Origin: Lentibacillus persicus
Lineage (GTDB): Bacteria; Bacillota; Bacilli; Bacillales; Amphibacillaceae
NCBI RefSeq assembly: GCF_900112705.1
Contig: NZ_FOMR01000002.1
Location: 355,360-419,359, forward strand
Reading direction: 5' to 3'
Length of the DNA: 64,000 nt
In this document: positions 28,193 through 35,531 of the stretch, in pieces
How positions within the stretch are numbered: the first letter of the stretch is position 1
Layout: each line of letters opens with the position of its first letter
The notes under the pieces: generated by a model
Databases searched by the model: none
What the model was told of the DNA's origin: nothing
What the model saw: the letters and a program-made list of their open reading frames with translations, nothing else
Program-made: the position numbers and the translations under genes

Positions 28193-28813
28193 TTATTTAG
28201 GGGTGATTGGCTGTTTAACAATATAATCCAGCCAATTAGCGATTGTTTGTGTGTAATTTTTCACGAACTGTTCGCGGGAATGGTTTCCAACAATCTTGTT
28301 TTTCAACTCCGGCTGCATTAAATAAGGTGTGACAAGCATACCTTTCATCTGCATCAACAGAAACTGATTTTCAAGTTTCATTCTGCGCTTTCCACTAAAA
28401 ATCGCATAAAATGTGTTGCTTATTAAATAGTCCTCTTTTGCCAAATATGTCACGGTCATTTCGCGCACGAACACAGAATCCAGCGATATTTCCCGCTGAA
28501 TAAAACAAGACAATTGATGGTGTTGCTGTTTGTACTGTATAATGACCCCAACTAATTTCTTCAGCTGATCTAATGGCAGAAGGGATTTATTTTCGTTAAG
28601 TGATATTTCGATCGCCTCAAGATACGCCTCATAGTATTGGATAACCGCGTACTCAAGCAGCCCTTGCTTGCTTTTGAAATAATAGCTGATTAATGACACA
28701 TTAATGCCCGCTTTGTCAGCTATATCTCTTACGGAAGTTCCATGGAACCCTTTTTGATAAAACAATGACGATGCCGCTTCTATAACTTTTTGTTTCGTCG
28801 GATTATTTTTCAT
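28193..28813 (-). CDS. refZ: TetR-family division regulator RefZ (YttP)
   Basis: RefZ is a TetR-like DNA-binding protein that binds motifs near the chromosome origin and modulates FtsZ position at the start of sporulation. The 206-aa protein starts with the TetR helix-turn-helix (SVRDIADKAGINVSLISYYF). The family length (207 aa) is met by choosing ATG 28813; GGAGG lies 11 bases upstream. The gene sits between ezrA and ytsP, the same as in B. subtilis, and the N-terminal sequence looks closely related. I see no RefZ-binding palindrome in this window. Confidence 0.9.
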   Translation of the reverse strand: MKNNPTKQKVIEAASSLFYQKGFHGTSVRDIADKAGINVSLISYYFKSKQGLLEYAVIQYYEAYLEAIEISLNENKSLLPLDQLKKLVGVIIQYKQQHHQLSCFIQREISLDSVFVREMTVTYLAKEDYLISNTFYAIFSGKRRMKLENQFLLMQMKGMLVTPYLMQPELKNKIVGNHSREQFVKNYTQTIANWLDYIVKQPITPK

Positions 28814-28933
28814 ATCATCGCTTGCCTCCTTACCTTTCATTTACGACGAAATGAGGAATAATCCTGCAAGTTTCGCTCGACAATTGTCACTGCAATTTGT
28901 CGAAACTAACATACGGAAGGAATGGAATTTATT

Positions 28934-29416
28934 ATGTTTGAAGCAACCGCTTATTCAGGTGAAAAAGTAAAAGATTACGAGCTGTTATTAAAACAGGCAG
29001 CTGCCCTGTTTGAAGATGAAACCGATGAAATTGCCAATTTATCGAACGCATCCGCGTTATTGAATCAGTTTTTAAACGACGTTAACTGGGTTGGCTTTTA
29101 TATTTGGAAAGATGATGAGTTAGTCCTCGGGCCATTTCAAGGGCTCCCTGCGTGTGTCCGAATCGGGTATGGAAAAGGGGTATGCGGGACAGCTGTTAAA
29201 GAAGGCATGACACAGCGCGTTGCTGACGTGTTTGCATTTCCGGGTCATATTGCCTGTGATAGTGCGAGCCGATCAGAAATCGTTATCCCCTTATATGTCG
29301 ATAATAAAGTGTACGGTGTGCTTGATATTGACAGTCCTATTACGAACCGCTTTGATGAAAGTGACCAATTTTATCTGGAGGCTTTCGCAAAAGAAATAGA
29401 GCGTTTCCTGGGCTGA
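28934..29416 (+). CDS. GAF-domain free methionine-(R)-sulfoxide reductase (YtsP)
   Basis: The 160-aa protein is a single GAF domain of the fRMsr type, reducing free methionine-R-sulfoxide with catalytic cysteines. These appear as LPACVRIGYGKGVCGTAVKE (two Cys) and HIACDSASRSEIVIP. Start at ATG 28934. Divergent from refZ. Ribosome site is modest (GGAAGG about 11 bases upstream). Confidence 0.9.
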   Translation: MFEATAYSGEKVKDYELLLKQAAALFEDETDEIANLSNASALLNQFLNDVNWVGFYIWKDDELVLGPFQGLPACVRIGYGKGVCGTAVKEGMTQRVADVFAFPGHIACDSASRSEIVIPLYVDNKVYGVLDIDSPITNRFDESDQFYLEAFAKEIERFLG

Positions 29417-29459
29417 ATACCTTTGACCCAATCCTTAATGAATGAATTTAATAAAATGG

Positions 29460-29488
29460 TTGACTTCTGGTATGATAGCTTATATACT
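29460..29488 (+). promoter_or_regulatory. Sigma-A promoter of rpsD
   Basis: TTGACT (29460-29465), a 17-bp spacer and TATACT (29483-29488) match the housekeeping consensus at ten of twelve positions. No other gene lies between it and rpsD, so transcription would begin near 29495 and give a ~340-nt leader. Confidence 0.8.
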
Positions 29489-29494
29489 ATTCGT

Positions 29495-29830
29495 TGTGTA
29501 AAATAAAAAGGTAGCCTATGTGAACCGGCATTGCCACCATTTTATTCCTCTAAAATAAGGTTCAAAAGGAGGATAAAAAGGACCAAGAAGTTCGAGGCAG
29601 CGAAGCTTTGAGTAGCGGAATGTATGACTTCTGATACATGAGCAACAGAAAAGCGAGCTAACGAAGAAATTCGATGTGTCATTTTTACCGGACTTTTGAA
29701 CAATCCGATCATATAAGAGGTGTATCGCGTAACTCTCTGCTGCTGGGGCGAAGGTACATGAAAATAAAATGGACAATGATCAGGAACACGGTCGTTTATT
29801 TTATGCAAATAAACTAATAAAGGAGGAAAT
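29495..29830 (+). promoter_or_regulatory. rpsD (ribosomal protein S4) mRNA leader with long-range stem
   Basis: In B. subtilis rpsD is autoregulated by S4 binding its own leader. Here a long-range stem can be read: CATTG (29529-29533) with CAATG (29774-29778), and CCATTTTATT (29537-29546) with AATAAAATGG (29763-29772), separated by a 3x1 internal loop. A second hairpin TTTATTT/AAATAAA (29795-29813) sits just before AAAGGAGG. The arms are conserved-looking while the loop between them contains an unrelated repeat. That this is the S4 target is inference from gene position. Confidence 0.55.
29560..29701. repeat. 142-bp imperfect palindrome with terminal inverted repeats
   Basis: It begins GTTCAAAAG (29560-29568) and ends CTTTTGAAC (29693-29701). 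The similarity of the two ends continues inward as GGATAAAAAGG against CCGGTAAAAAT read in reverse, giving about 25 nt of imperfect terminal inverted repeat. Inside are smaller hairpins such as TGTAT/ATACA and CGAA/TTCG. No transposase is present. This looks like a small non-autonomous repeat; I have the impression that similar sequences recur in Bacillaceae intergenic regions, which I cannot verify here. Confidence 0.65.
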
Positions 29831-29835
29831 GTCCT

Positions 29836-30438
29836 ATGGCACGATTTACCGGATCAGACTGGAAAAAATCACGCCGCCTCGGCATTTCATTAACCGGAAC
29901 CGGTAAGGAATTGGACAGACGCCCTTACCCACCCGGACAACACGGACCTAATCAGCGCAGAAAAATTTCTGAATATGGTCTGCAGCTGCAAGAAAAACAA
30001 AAACTTCGCTTTATGTATGGGCTGAACGAACGTCAATTCCGCAGCCTTTTCGCACAAGCGGGTAAAATGAAAGGTGTTCATGGCGAGAACTTCATGATGC
30101 TGCTTGAATCCCGTCTGGATAACCTTGTTTATCGCCTCGGGTTGGCACGTACACGCCGCCAGGCACGGCAGCTGGTTGGCCATGGTCACGTAACTGTCGA
30201 TGGTGGACGTGTTGATATTCCTTCATACACTGTCAAGCCTGGCCAGGTCATTGGTTTGCGTGAAAAATCACAGAACCTTGACATCATCCAGGAAGCAATC
30301 GAAGTCAATAACTTCGTACCTGAGTACTTGACATTTGATGAAGATAAAAAAGAAGGAACGTATTCACGTTATCCTGAGCGCACTGAAATGCCAGCAGAAA
30401 TTAACGAAGCGCTTATCGTTGAGTACTACTCACGTTAA
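29836..30438 (+). CDS. rpsD: 30S ribosomal protein S4
   Basis: Primary 16S rRNA-binding protein that starts 30S assembly. The 200-aa protein has the S4 N-domain ([16 protein letters not shown]; no zinc cysteines, the C-minus form) and the S4 RNA-binding motif ([20 protein letters not shown] onward to residue 160). The ribosome site is AAAGGAGG. Single-gene unit with its own promoter, leader and terminator, as in B. subtilis, not within the alpha operon. Confidence 0.98.
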   Translation: MARFTGSDWKKSRRLGISLTGTGKELDRRPYPPGQHGPNQRRKISEYGLQLQEKQKLRFMYGLNERQFRSLFAQAGKMKGVHGENFMMLLESRLDNLVYRLGLARTRRQARQLVGHGHVTVDGGRVDIPSYTVKPGQVIGLREKSQNLDIIQEAIEVNNFVPEYLTFDEDKKEGTYSRYPERTEMPAEINEALIVEYYSR

Positions 30439-30466
30439 TCGGATTGCTTTGAAAACAAGTATATTA

Positions 30467-30506
30467 AAACCCTCAGAATAGTCTATATTCTGAGGGTTTA
30501 TTTATT
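30467..30506 (+). terminator. Terminator of rpsD
   Basis: AAACCCTCAGAATA (30467-30480) and TATTCTGAGGGTTT (30486-30499) form a perfect 14-bp stem with a 5-nt loop, then TATTTATT. Confidence 0.9.
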
Positions 30507-30576
30507 GGGTATATTTTGTAAGAGATATATTATTCTCACAAAACTTTTAATACCATTGTACATATTGACAAATAGC

Positions 30577-30858
30577 TCAAGCCTCAACTAGTTGGGCCTC
30601 CGCTTCACCTATCCCATGTTCTTCCAGCTTTTTAACGTCATAATCATAAATGATGAATCCCCCGCCGAGCCCTTCGTTAATCATCCGGTCAATGTCATAA
30701 TAATCACTTTTATCAAGTTTCGTTAAATTTTCCGATCTGTTAGTTTCCGCTCCCATATCCAGCCGCCTTGCATCATAGTCATCAATGATAAATCCGCCGC
30801 CAAGTCCCTCATTAATCATGCGGTCAACACCCCAATTATAATTTTTCATCGCCGGCAT
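30577..30858 (-). CDS. Protein of two internal GLGGGFI repeats, unknown
   Basis: A 93-aa protein built of two near-identical units: VDRMINEGLGGGFIIDDYD and IDRMINEGLGGGFIIYDYD, 45 residues apart, each followed by a basic pair and LxxxG. The linker (ETNRSENLTKLDKSDYY) is polar; the end is acidic (GIGEAEAQLVEA). No signal peptide, helix or cysteine. I start at ATG 30858, eight bases after AAGGAGG; ATG 30864 is too close to the ribosome site. It stands alone in the accessory island between rpsD and tyrS. I do not recognise the family. A structural repeat or a two-core peptide precursor are options, but no modification enzyme is nearby. Confidence 0.65.
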   Translation of the reverse strand: MPAMKNYNWGVDRMINEGLGGGFIIDDYDARRLDMGAETNRSENLTKLDKSDYYDIDRMINEGLGGGFIIYDYDVKKLEEHGIGEAEAQLVEA

Positions 30859-30970
30859 TGCCATCTCCTCCTTGACTCTATTATCTTACATAACAAACTG
30901 TATTTCTTTGACCCAGGTCAATTTTCAGTGGATGCAGATGATAAAGTAAAGACAGGCGTATTCAGCCATA

Positions 30971-31012
30971 CAAAAAGAGTTTACGAAACGTTTCATTTCC
31001 GTAAACCCTCTA
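30971..31012 (-). terminator. Terminator after the hsdR-like remnant
   Basis: On the minus strand GAGGGTTTACG pairs with CGTAAACTC around a 14-nt loop, followed by TTTTTG. It lies eight bases after the stop codon. Confidence 0.8.
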
Positions 31013-31017
31013 ATAAT

Positions 31018-31548
31018 TTAAGCATTTTGCGGCCAGTCTTTATACTGTTCTTCCGCTTCCTCCATGATAGCCTTGGTGATAAACTTCAGCTGCTCGCCCT
31101 TGATTCCCTCACGCATTAGTACGTGTTTGACGGACATGCTCACTTTGGCGTATATACTTTTCCGATGTTCACTCGTCCAGTCCTGGCTAAGATTCTTTTT
31201 CAGTTCTTTCACGACTTTATGAATCAGGTCTGCCAAAAACTTATTATTGAAAGCGTCCACTTCGAGTGATGTCACCGCTTTATAAAATTCTGCTTCCTCA
31301 TCAGACAGTCCGAGCTCCTGGCGGAAGTCCGCTTCGTCATCGACTCCTTTTTTCATATCGACCATCATTCTGAGAACATCAGCGGCCTGGATAATCCGGT
31401 TGTGATAATCGGCCAGCGTTTTCTCGAGCATTTCCCGCATTTCTTTTTCTTTCGGGCTGTTCTTTTTAAAATTCACCTGAATATGGTCTTCCAGCAATTT
31501 CTTTAACAGTTTCAGCCTTAGATCTTCATGCTCTTCCTTTTCTTCCAT
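31018..31548 (-). pseudogene. C-terminal remnant of type I restriction enzyme HsdR (DUF3387-like)
   Basis: The reading frame encodes about 176 aa from ATG 31548. The segment REMLEKTLADYHNRIIQAAD, then LGLSDEEAEFYKAV and a helix with KNLSQDWTSEHRKSIYAKV, matches the usual order and wording of the C-terminal DUF3387 region of HsdR proteins. The nuclease and helicase domains, normally another ~800 aa, are missing and no hsdM or hsdS is nearby. The frame begins inside the upstream wHTH gene (22-nt overlap), without a clear ribosome site, yet it is intact to its terminator. So it is either a decaying leftover or a domain kept for a new use. Confidence 0.6.
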
Positions 31549-32533
31549 GTCTTTCAAAAAAATCTTCATCCAAAATACTGATATCAGGTTTCTCAATGCC
31601 TGCGACCTGATAAATATCCACCGGCTCTTTCGTTTCCAGATGCCTGTCAATCATGGCATTGAGACGTTCTTCCACTGTCTGATCTGCTTTGGGACTGCTC
31701 TGTTGCGAGGTCAGATATTTTTTCACCTGAATTCGAACCATCTGATAGAGTGTGACCTCATCGGCAAAAGGCAGTGCATCATCAGTGTGTTTGACCAGTT
31801 TAAAAGCTTTCTCCAACTTGGTGCATGCTTCCACGAAGTTTTCCGGTTCACCATATGCACTGAGCTTATCAAAATTGCCCCGGTAAAATTGGACGACAGG
31901 CGTTGTTGTTGGTTTGTGTTTTGTTTTATTTTTGTTTATGTATTGTTTAAATAATGGGGCCGTACTGTGGACTTCATTGATGGCTTTACGGTTGGCCGAA
32001 TTCCAGTCCGTCCAGCCGACCGCGTTGTTGTCTCCTTTTGCAGCGTCTTGCCTGGTGTTTAGTGAGGTTTTCGTCACATGTTGACTCAATTCATTGGCAA
32101 ATTGATCCTTAGAGGCATCATTCGTTTGCGGTTGTGCTTCCTGATCCGCTGCTGCCGGCATTTCCGGGCAGTACTCTTCTCTGACAGGCTCCGTTTCCTC
32201 AGGCCGTGTTTCTGGTGCTTCCTGTCCTGCAAATTCACTTTCCTGTCCGTGCCTAACTTGTGAAATCATCCCATATGTGGCAGCCTGATTTCCGCTGCCC
32301 GGTGTGACGTGGATATAACCTTTCTCCTGCAGTTCCTGGCGTGCACGTTTAAAGGATGTGCCTTTGATACCTGATTTCAATTCAATTGCAGAGGCAGGTA
32401 CGGTAAACGTCTTCTGCCACCCGCACAGATTGTTAAAATGCATCAGCGTGTTCCAAAGCGCCACGGCTGAGCCGGAAAGCGGATTGAAAATGATCTGATT
32501 ATAAAACGCATTCAATTCTTTTAAATAATTCAT
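31526..32533 (-). CDS. Winged-helix, DnaD/phage replication-like protein
   Basis: A 335-aa protein. Residues 1-90 form a winged helix like the N-terminus of DnaD and phage replisome organisers (MNYLKELNAFYNQI, then LKSGIKGTSFKRARQELQEK and GYIHVTPGSGNQAATYGM). A long acidic, Q/E-rich linker (about 95-190) follows. The C-terminal part begins VVQFYRGNFDKLSAYGE, which resembles the start of the DnaD C-terminal domain but then diverges. Good ribosome site (GAGGAGTGA). It is not the housekeeping dnaD, which lies elsewhere in Bacillaceae; it looks like a phage- or plasmid-derived gene in an accessory island. Its 3' end overlaps the hsdR remnant. Confidence 0.7.
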   Translation of the reverse strand: MNYLKELNAFYNQIIFNPLSGSAVALWNTLMHFNNLCGWQKTFTVPASAIELKSGIKGTSFKRARQELQEKGYIHVTPGSGNQAATYGMISQVRHGQESEFAGQEAPETRPEETEPVREEYCPEMPAAADQEAQPQTNDASKDQFANELSQHVTKTSLNTRQDAAKGDNNAVGWTDWNSANRKAINEVHSTAPLFKQYINKNKTKHKPTTTPVVQFYRGNFDKLSAYGEPENFVEACTKLEKAFKLVKHTDDALPFADEVTLYQMVRIQVKKYLTSQQSSPKADQTVEERLNAMIDRHLETKEPVDIYQVAGIEKPDISILDEDFFERHGRKGRA

Positions 32534-33086
32534 CTTGAGTCACTCCTCAACGCCCTATTCTGTTTTAATTAAATCATCCTATTGGATTGTTTTACTGAAT
32601 TCAGGGTCTTTTAATTTTTTTAAACCTGTTTGCCCCAGCTTTCCATAGCTTTGGCAGTTGCATTCGAAAATTTTTTTATAATTAAGAGGTTATATAATGT
32701 ATGGCTTAATGGCTCTTTATTCCCCTTTCCAACAGTTAAGGTGCATAATCTGTGCGAGCACAACAGCGGCATTCGCCGCAACCAATACCCATGTCACTGT
32801 TTCTAAAGACTATTATAATGTTAGATTTGAGATTTAAACACGTCCTGGAGGACACCTTTGCTGAAAAGTTTTAGTTTCTTAGAAAACTGACATAAAAAAA
32901 ACCATGCCTGAATTTCCCATTACCCTTATTTTTGAGATGGTTTTCTGAATATTTATGTTAAAATCAAAGAAGAACGTTCTTTAAGAATCGGGTCAAATTG
33001 TGGAATAAGGTTACTGAATTAATGAGCAGGTTAATAAGAAACATTAAATTATGATAATGTTAAAATGAAGTAAGGAGGCGATATTT
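32534..33086. other. Intergenic region (553 nt) before the toxin-antitoxin pair
   Basis: No convincing gene. It holds a 12-bp perfect palindrome AAGAACGTTCTT (32970-32981), an inverted repeat AAAACCAT/ATGGTTTT (about 32900-32945), and an AT-rich stretch with a possible -10 (TGATAATGTT near 33052) in front of the antitoxin gene. A 26-codon hydrophobic GTG frame (32717-32797, minus) lacks a ribosome site. Base composition is more AT-rich than the flanking core genes, in line with acquired DNA. Confidence 0.45.
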
Positions 33087-33347
33087 ATGAAAAAAGTTGA
33101 CGGTCAAGCTGCAAAAGTTTTAGAAGATATTATTCAAGACAAAGATCAGTCATTTGAATTTAATGGGCGACAATATAAAATTGTTGCAATAGATAACAAA
33201 GGTGACTTAGAAACGACGGTAAAAGAAGATGTCGAAAAAGATCCAGAATTAAAGCAGAAGTTGTTACAGTCTAAAAAGGATATCGAAGAAGGAAATTATT
33301 TCACTTCTGAGGAAATGCGAGACATGATTCGGAGCGGTCAAATTTAA
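33087..33347 (+). CDS. Putative antitoxin
   Basis: An 86-aa acidic protein. The N-terminal half contains SFEFNGRQYKIVAID, a small beta-rich segment, and the C-terminal half is helical and charged, ending with KKDIEEGNYFTSEEMRDMIR, a pattern like the flexible C-terminal helix of Phd/YefM-type or other type II antitoxins that wraps the toxin. The ribosome site AAGGAGG is strong. The next gene starts one base after its stop, the usual order for antitoxin then RelE/ParE-like toxin. I cannot assign a named antitoxin family. Confidence 0.6.
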   Translation: MKKVDGQAAKVLEDIIQDKDQSFEFNGRQYKIVAIDNKGDLETTVKEDVEKDPELKQKLLQSKKDIEEGNYFTSEEMRDMIRSGQI

Positions 33348-33348
33348 G

Positions 33349-33606
33349 ATGGAATTTATTTGGATGAAAAATACGATGGAGTCATTTGAGAATATTACTA
33401 GTAAACATTTTTCTCATAATGAAACCATCGAATACAAATTAAGCTTGTTGGAACGTATTGAAGATAAGATTCAAACACTTGACACGAGTACAAGAGCAGA
33501 CAAACCAGAGTGGAATGCCAGTCATAAAATCCTTGTAGACAGGTTTATTATTTACTACTCCTTTTCTGAAGATAAACAAACTTGTTATATTGAATATTTG
33601 AAATAG
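33349..33606 (+). CDS. Putative RelE/ParE-fold toxin
   Basis: An 85-aa protein in tight linkage behind the antitoxin (1-nt gap). The order is an N-terminal helical hairpin (YKLSLLERIEDKIQTLDTS), a loop with W, and then ILVDRFIIYYSFSEDKQTCY, which fits the last beta-strands of RelE/ParE toxins (usual pattern R-V-G-x-Y-R-V-I-Y). Key RelE catalytic residues cannot be assigned with confidence. The ribosome site lies inside the antitoxin end (GGAG about 14 bases upstream), so translation is probably coupled. Alternative: an unrelated two-gene unit. Confidence 0.55.
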   Translation: MEFIWMKNTMESFENITSKHFSHNETIEYKLSLLERIEDKIQTLDTSTRADKPEWNASHKILVDRFIIYYSFSEDKQTCYIEYLK

Positions 33607-33620
33607 GTTTTTTTATATTT

Positions 33621-33960
33621 GTTGCTCTCGAGCCCATATTTCGTCTTTCCGGCCCATGTTTTGGCTCTCCGGAACATGTTTCCACTCTCCGGAACATAAT
33701 TCCTCTCTCCGGCACTCTTCACTCTCCGGAACATATTCCTCTTCTCCGGCACATATCTTCACTCTCCGGAACATATTCCTCTCCTCCGGAACATATCTCC
33801 ACTCTCCGGAACATATTCCTCTCCTCCGGAACATATCTCCACTCTCCGGAACATATTCCTCTTCTCCGGAACATATTTCCACTTTCCGGAACATATTCCT
33901 CTTCTCCGGCACATATTTCCACTTTCCGGCATATAATCCCGCTCTTCAGCTCATGTTCTC
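33621..33960. repeat. Tandem array of about 17 units with a 20-bp period
   Basis: The core TCCGGAACATAT recurs at 33669, 33689, 33709, 33726, 33746 and then every 20 bp to 33926, with weaker units at 33629, 33649 and 33945. Only one step (33709 to 33726) is 17 bp. Two unit types alternate (spacers ATTCCTC and ATCTCCAC), giving a 40-bp higher-order repeat in the middle. The core is the palindrome TTCCGGAA or a near variant. It lies between convergent genes, after the toxin gene and after tyrS. A second array occurs at 63836-64000. Confidence 0.9.
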
Positions 33961-33971
33961 ACGCCATTCCC

Positions 33972-35243
33972 TCAGCTGAACCGCACCAAAAAGTATTTTT
34001 TCTTTCCGCGTCGGATAACTGTAAATCGTCCATCAATGCGGTCCTCTTCACTCACCACATATTTCAGATCCTGCTGGCGCTCCCCATTGATATAAATCGC
34101 ACCGTTCTGAATATCCTCCCGCGCCTGGCGCTTTGACGAGGAAATTGACGCATTAACTAAAAGATCAATCAGACCGGCATCTTCCTTCGTTGCATCATAT
34201 GTCGGCACGTCCTTGAACCCTTGCTCAATATCGCTTGCAGAAAGGTTTTTCAAACCACCACTAAACAGGGATTCCGTAATTTTTTGGGCTTGCTCCAAAG
34301 CTTCCTTGCTATGAACCATGACCGTCATTTCTTCCGCAAGCCGTTTTTGTGCCTGACGTTTCTCAGGATGATTTTCAAGCTCATATTGCAGTTCGTTTAG
34401 TTCCGCTTCCTCGAGGAAGGTAAAATAGCGCAGAAATTTCATAACGTCACGATCATCCGTGTTAATCCAGAATTGATAAAACTCATACGGTGTTGTTTTT
34501 TCCGGATCAAGCCAGATTGCACCACCCGCTGTTTTGCCAAATTTGCTGCCGTCCGCTTTGGTGATCAGGGGCACAGTGAGTCCGAAAACATTAACGTCTT
34601 CATCTTCATTTTCGCGGGCCCTCCGAATCAGCTCCATGCCAGCCGTAATATTCCCCCACTGGTCACTTCCGCCAATTTGCAATGTACAGTTTTCCTGCTC
34701 GTACAGTTTCATATAATCGAGTGACTGCAAAATCATGTAGCTGAACTCAGTATAAGATATTCCCTGTTCTATACGGGCTGAGACCGATTCTTTTCCGAGC
34801 ATATAATTAATGCCAAAATGCTTGCCGGCATCGCGCAAGAAATCAATCACGGTCATCTTTCCAAGCCAGTCATGGTTATTCCTGGCTACTGCCGCATTGG
34901 TACCTTTATCAAAATCAAGCAGTTTTGCCAATTGTTCTTTTATGCTTTCACTGTAACTGTGAACAACTGACGCCTCATTTAATGAACGTTCAGAAGATCG
35001 GCCGCTCGGGTCCCCTATCATTCCTGTGCCGCCGCCAATCAATGCGATCGGTTTGTGCCCTGCCCGCTGAAACCGTTTAAGCATGATGATCGGCAAGAGA
35101 TGGCCGATATGCAGGCTATCTCCGGTCGGGTCAAAGCCGCAATACAATGTTACCTGATTTTCATTCAAATGTTGTTGAAGTGATTCTCTGTCAGTTGTTT
35201 GCTGAACTAAACCTCTATTTTCAAGGTCTTGTAAAATATCCAT
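33972..35243 (-). CDS. tyrS: Tyrosyl-tRNA synthetase
   Basis: Class I synthetase that charges tRNA-Tyr. The 423-aa protein (ATG 35243, GGAGTGG upstream) has the HIGH-type motif DSLHIGHLLP near residue 45, the KMSKS-type signature as TKADGSKFGKTAGG, and a C-terminal S4 RNA-binding domain (SSKRQAREDIQNGAIYING). A longer frame to 35291 runs into the T-box terminator and is not the start. Regulated by a T-box leader that reads uncharged tRNA-Tyr. Confidence 0.97.
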   Translation of the reverse strand: MDILQDLENRGLVQQTTDRESLQQHLNENQVTLYCGFDPTGDSLHIGHLLPIIMLKRFQRAGHKPIALIGGGTGMIGDPSGRSSERSLNEASVVHSYSESIKEQLAKLLDFDKGTNAAVARNNHDWLGKMTVIDFLRDAGKHFGINYMLGKESVSARIEQGISYTEFSYMILQSLDYMKLYEQENCTLQIGGSDQWGNITAGMELIRRARENEDEDVNVFGLTVPLITKADGSKFGKTAGGAIWLDPEKTTPYEFYQFWINTDDRDVMKFLRYFTFLEEAELNELQYELENHPEKRQAQKRLAEEMTVMVHSKEALEQAQKITESLFSGGLKNLSASDIEQGFKDVPTYDATKEDAGLIDLLVNASISSSKRQAREDIQNGAIYINGERQQDLKYVVSEEDRIDGRFTVIRRGKKKYFLVRFS

Positions 35244-35274
35244 GCCAATTCCACTCCATTTCCAAAAGTAATAA

Positions 35275-35530
35275 AAAAACCCGTCCCTCAACTAAAATAA
35301 GGGACGAGTTATCGCTCGCGGTACCACCCTTGTTGCACATACAAAATGCCACTTGGGATTGTTAACGATGTTGCCACCGTCTTTTTAAAAATACACTTCT
35401 TAAAAAGAAAACTCCGGACTGTAATTCGCCTGCAAATATTTACTGACTCTCACCCACCGTCAGCTCTCTTAAAAAGTGATTTGCAATACTACTTCGGTCG
35501 TTCAACGCTAAAAATATAAGATTTTAATCT
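35275..35530 (-). promoter_or_regulatory. T-box leader of tyrS
   Basis: On the minus strand the T-box sequence AGGGTGGTACCGCG (35330-35317) is exact. It is followed by a terminator stem GTCCCTT...GAGGGAC and TTTTTTT (about 35310-35272). Upstream, GAATTACAGTCCGG carries a UAC tyrosine codon (35423-35421) at the place expected for the specifier loop, and AGTA/GAGA-type stem I elements are visible. Uncharged tRNA-Tyr should stabilise the antiterminator and switch tyrS on. Confidence 0.92.
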
Positions 35531-35531
35531 A

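Noticed and set aside
29516..29808. Two minus-strand frames of 86 and 88 aa in the rpsD leader
   Set aside because: They cover the palindromic repeat and the leader, have no ribosome site, and are opposite to a clear promoter and leader.
31547..31954. 135-aa plus-strand frame opposite the wHTH gene
   Set aside because: Antisense shadow of a better supported gene, with no ribosome site.
32717..32797. 26-codon hydrophobic GTG frame (minus), possible type I toxin peptide
   Set aside because: No Shine-Dalgarno, no antisense RNA promoter I can identify, and no similarity to TxpA, BsrG or YonT-type peptides.
33621..33960. CRISPR array
   Set aside because: The units are contiguous 20-bp repeats with no unique spacers, and no cas gene is in the window.
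33613..33979. Frames on both strands across the array giving repeated peptides (e.g. MFRRRGICSGE units)
   Set aside because: They come from the 20-bp DNA repeat: 20 is not a multiple of three, so several frames are open by chance. No ribosome site and no known family.
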